A stretch of DNA of 64,000 nt, taken from the NCBI RefSeq assembly GCF_002929495.1, contig NZ_PJJJ01000027.1, forward strand, positions 94,138 to 158,137. The letters are read 5' to 3'. The position numbers were made by a program, and so were the translations under genes. Each line of letters begins with the position of its first letter. The stretch's first letter is position 1. Under the pieces are notes generated by a model. It ran no database searches. It had not been told where the DNA came from and worked only from the letters and a program-made list of their open reading frames with translations. Below are positions 62,617 to 64,000 of this stretch, piece after piece. Source of the stretch: Cryobacterium sp. Y82. GTDB taxonomy: Bacteria > Actinomycetota > Actinomycetes > Actinomycetales > Microbacteriaceae.

Positions 62617-63027
62617 AGTTGATCGACCATGCGGTCTGAGTCGAGTTTGACATGGCCCTGGAGGTCTGTCAAGCACCTGTTCTGGTTCAAGCCGGATGGC
62701 TTGCCTGATAGATCACGCAGGCCGTGAAGAATCCGACGGCGGCGCCGAGTCAAAAGAACATCTGCGTTCGCGCCATGCTTTTCGGGGCTGATCACGCCGG
62801 AGTCGCAGCGGTCGAATACGCGCCGGCCGTCGAACGGCCGAAGGTCTCACCGAGGCGGTCGCCCAGCGCGGCCGAGAGCGCGATGGTCGAAATGACGACC
62901 CACGGCGGCTGGCTGATCACCCCCAACGGTAAGACCGCTCGTGAAGAACGACAGGGTGTCGCCGCGCAGGAGGAAGCCTTCCTCCCAAAACACTGAGATT
63001 CGGGCAGAGGTCGTTACCAATTGTGGG
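62617..63027. other. Intergenic region, no gene recognised
   Basis: This 411-bp stretch lies between the divergent operon start and the GAF-ANTAR gene. A short plus-strand frame at 62724-62996 has no domain, and a minus frame overlaps it. A small 7-bp hairpin (GGAGGAA/TTCCTCC) lies around 62972-62988. Confidence 0.4.
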
Positions 63028-63762
63028 ATGAAGTCCAGAATGGCAGGCATGACGATCTTGTCTCGCGCCTCCCTGGTAAGCGGAGCATTTGTGCAACTGG
63101 CGGACGCTCTCGTGGGCGAGTACGATTCCGCTGATCTCCTGCGTACTTTGGTTGATCAGTGTGTTGTGTTGCTCGACGCCACGGCAGCGGGTCTTCTGCT
63201 GGCGGACCAACGTGGCAATCTTCAGGTCATCGCCTCCACGAGCGAGGAAAGTCGCCGTGTCGAAGTACTTCAACACCAGGCCGGAGCCGGTCCCTGCTTT
63301 GACGCGTATCGATCCGGCATGGTAGTCACGCTGAGCGATATTGCAGCGGGCGGCAACGACTATCCCGAGTTTCAGGCGGCGGCGCTGGCCCAAGGCTTTC
63401 AATCCGTACATGCCATTCCGATGCGCTTTCGTCCAAATACAATCGGCGCACTGAATTTGTTTCGAAATCGGAAAGGCTCGTTGAGTGATGAGGATGCGGT
63501 CATCGGGCAGGCACTGGCCGACGTTGCCACCATCACTCTCCTTCACGAACGCACAGCTAGAAAAAACGCGACGGTGAATGCTCAACTTCAGCACGCACTA
63601 AACAGCCGGGTTTTCATCGAGCAGGCAAAGGGGGTCATTGCGGCACGCAACAACATCAATATGGATGAGGCCTTTAAACGCCTCCGTGCGCACGCCCGTT
63701 CGCGCCAAGAGCCCATGCACAGAAGTGCCGCTGACGTCATCAACAATCTCGTACTGATCTAG
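63028..63762 (+). CDS. GAF and ANTAR domain regulator
   Basis: A 244-residue cytoplasmic regulator. A GAF domain (about 10-165; HQAGAGPCFDAYRSG, HAIPMRFRPNTIGALNLF) is followed by an ANTAR RNA-binding domain (about 175-235; ALNSRVFIEQAKGVIAARNNINMDEAFKRLRAHAR). ANTAR proteins bind paired hairpins in mRNA leaders and prevent termination. I start at the ATG at 63028; in-frame ATGs at 63040 and 63049 are alternatives. No target leader hairpin pair was recognised in the window. The GAF ligand is unknown. Confidence 0.88.
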   Translation: MKSRMAGMTILSRASLVSGAFVQLADALVGEYDSADLLRTLVDQCVVLLDATAAGLLLADQRGNLQVIASTSEESRRVEVLQHQAGAGPCFDAYRSGMVVTLSDIAAGGNDYPEFQAAALAQGFQSVHAIPMRFRPNTIGALNLFRNRKGSLSDEDAVIGQALADVATITLLHERTARKNATVNAQLQHALNSRVFIEQAKGVIAARNNINMDEAFKRLRAHARSRQEPMHRSAADVINNLVLI

Positions 63763-64000
63763 GCGAAGTATCCCCTGCGGCGCAGGAAGCAAAGCAGGCC
63801 AGTCACCATCAGTCGAGCGAGTCGAGTGCGCCGGTTGGCTTGGTGACTTTCAGCGCCGTGTCCACGGTGGGGCTGCCGGCGCTGGGTCACTGGTGCGGGC
63901 TCGGGTTGTGGGGCAGTGGGTTTGTGGTGGGGTGTGCGATGTGGCGGGCCTCGCGTGCTGTGTGCACGTGGGGCCCGCCTGGTTCCTGCGAGGGAATTCT
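63763..64000. other. Window edge, no gene recognised
   Basis: The last 238 bp contain no supported coding region. The final 130 bases are G/T-rich and look non-coding. A gene could begin beyond the edge. Confidence 0.4.

Noticed and set aside
62724..62996. 90-codon plus-strand frame before the GAF-ANTAR gene
   Set aside because: No ribosome-binding site, no domain, and composition unlike the neighbouring genes.
1..64000. CRISPR array, tRNA/rRNA genes, transposase or phage genes
   Set aside because: No regularly spaced repeats, no cloverleaf or rRNA sequence that I could recognise, and no transposase or integrase motif in any supported frame.

Overview
The window is GC-rich, gene-dense DNA that looks like a chromosomal carbohydrate and organic-acid utilisation region of an actinobacterium. 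It has many GTG/TTG starts, ATGA/GTGA overlaps, lipoprotein substrate-binding proteins, ROK/LacI/TetR regulators, an ANTAR regulator and an actinobacterial-type microbial rhodopsin. A member of the Microbacteriaceae or another Micrococcales is my best guess; this is inferred from gene style, not from a marker gene. I see no rRNA, tRNA, CRISPR array, phage or insertion sequence.

Layout. 0-5 kb: the end of a tctC-type solute receptor, then a LacI regulator divergent from an MFS carrier-amidase pair. 5.5-14.3 kb: a lipoprotein, then an alpha-mannosidase locus (GH38, MalF/MalG-type permeases, binding protein) with a ROK regulator upstream. 14.5-23 kb: a TetR gene and, across a 38-bp perfect palindrome, an operon of acyl-CoA synthetase, SDR, acyl-CoA dehydrogenase, APH-type kinase, thiolase, a 36-codon remnant of a 3-hydroxyacyl-CoA dehydrogenase, and an MHS-family carrier. 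Its gene content resembles the levulinate / 4-hydroxyacid (lva, ACAD10/11) pathway. 23-31.5 kb: an arabinan/galactoside-type locus (epimerase, GH43, ABC importer, LacI, GH2). 31.5-36.6 kb: a proton-pumping rhodopsin divergent from an unusual domain-swapped photolyase-like flavoprotein with four candidate Fe-S cysteines, then a DUF2945-like protein, an ECF sigma factor with a membrane partner, and an aldo/keto reductase relic. 36.6-43 kb: a ribose-type ABC importer operon ending in an M20 dipeptidase. 43-47.7 kb: epoxide hydrolase, BKACE (DUF849) enzyme, lipoate ligase and a SorC-family regulator.

47.7-62.6 kb is the most striking block: 13 consecutive minus-strand genes, many overlapping by 4 bp. 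In transcription order they encode a ribose-type binding protein, ATPase, permease, AraM-type glycerol-1-phosphate dehydrogenase, FGGY kinase, AraL/NagD-type phosphatase, E1 alpha, E1 beta, a free-standing lipoyl domain, a GlpD-type dehydrogenase, a second (glycerol-kinase-like) FGGY kinase, a class II aldolase, and a free-standing E2 catalytic domain. The lipoate ligase and SorC regulator lie next to its end. I infer a dedicated route that imports a polyol or branched sugar, phosphorylates and oxidises it, cleaves it by aldol reaction, and converts a 2-oxo or acyloin product to an acyl-CoA through a split dehydrogenase complex. Its substrate cannot be read from the sequence. A shared TATTCAGT element precedes both ribose-type binding-protein genes and the epoxide hydrolase gene, suggesting one regulon from about 41 to 62 kb. 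The window ends with a GAF-ANTAR regulator.
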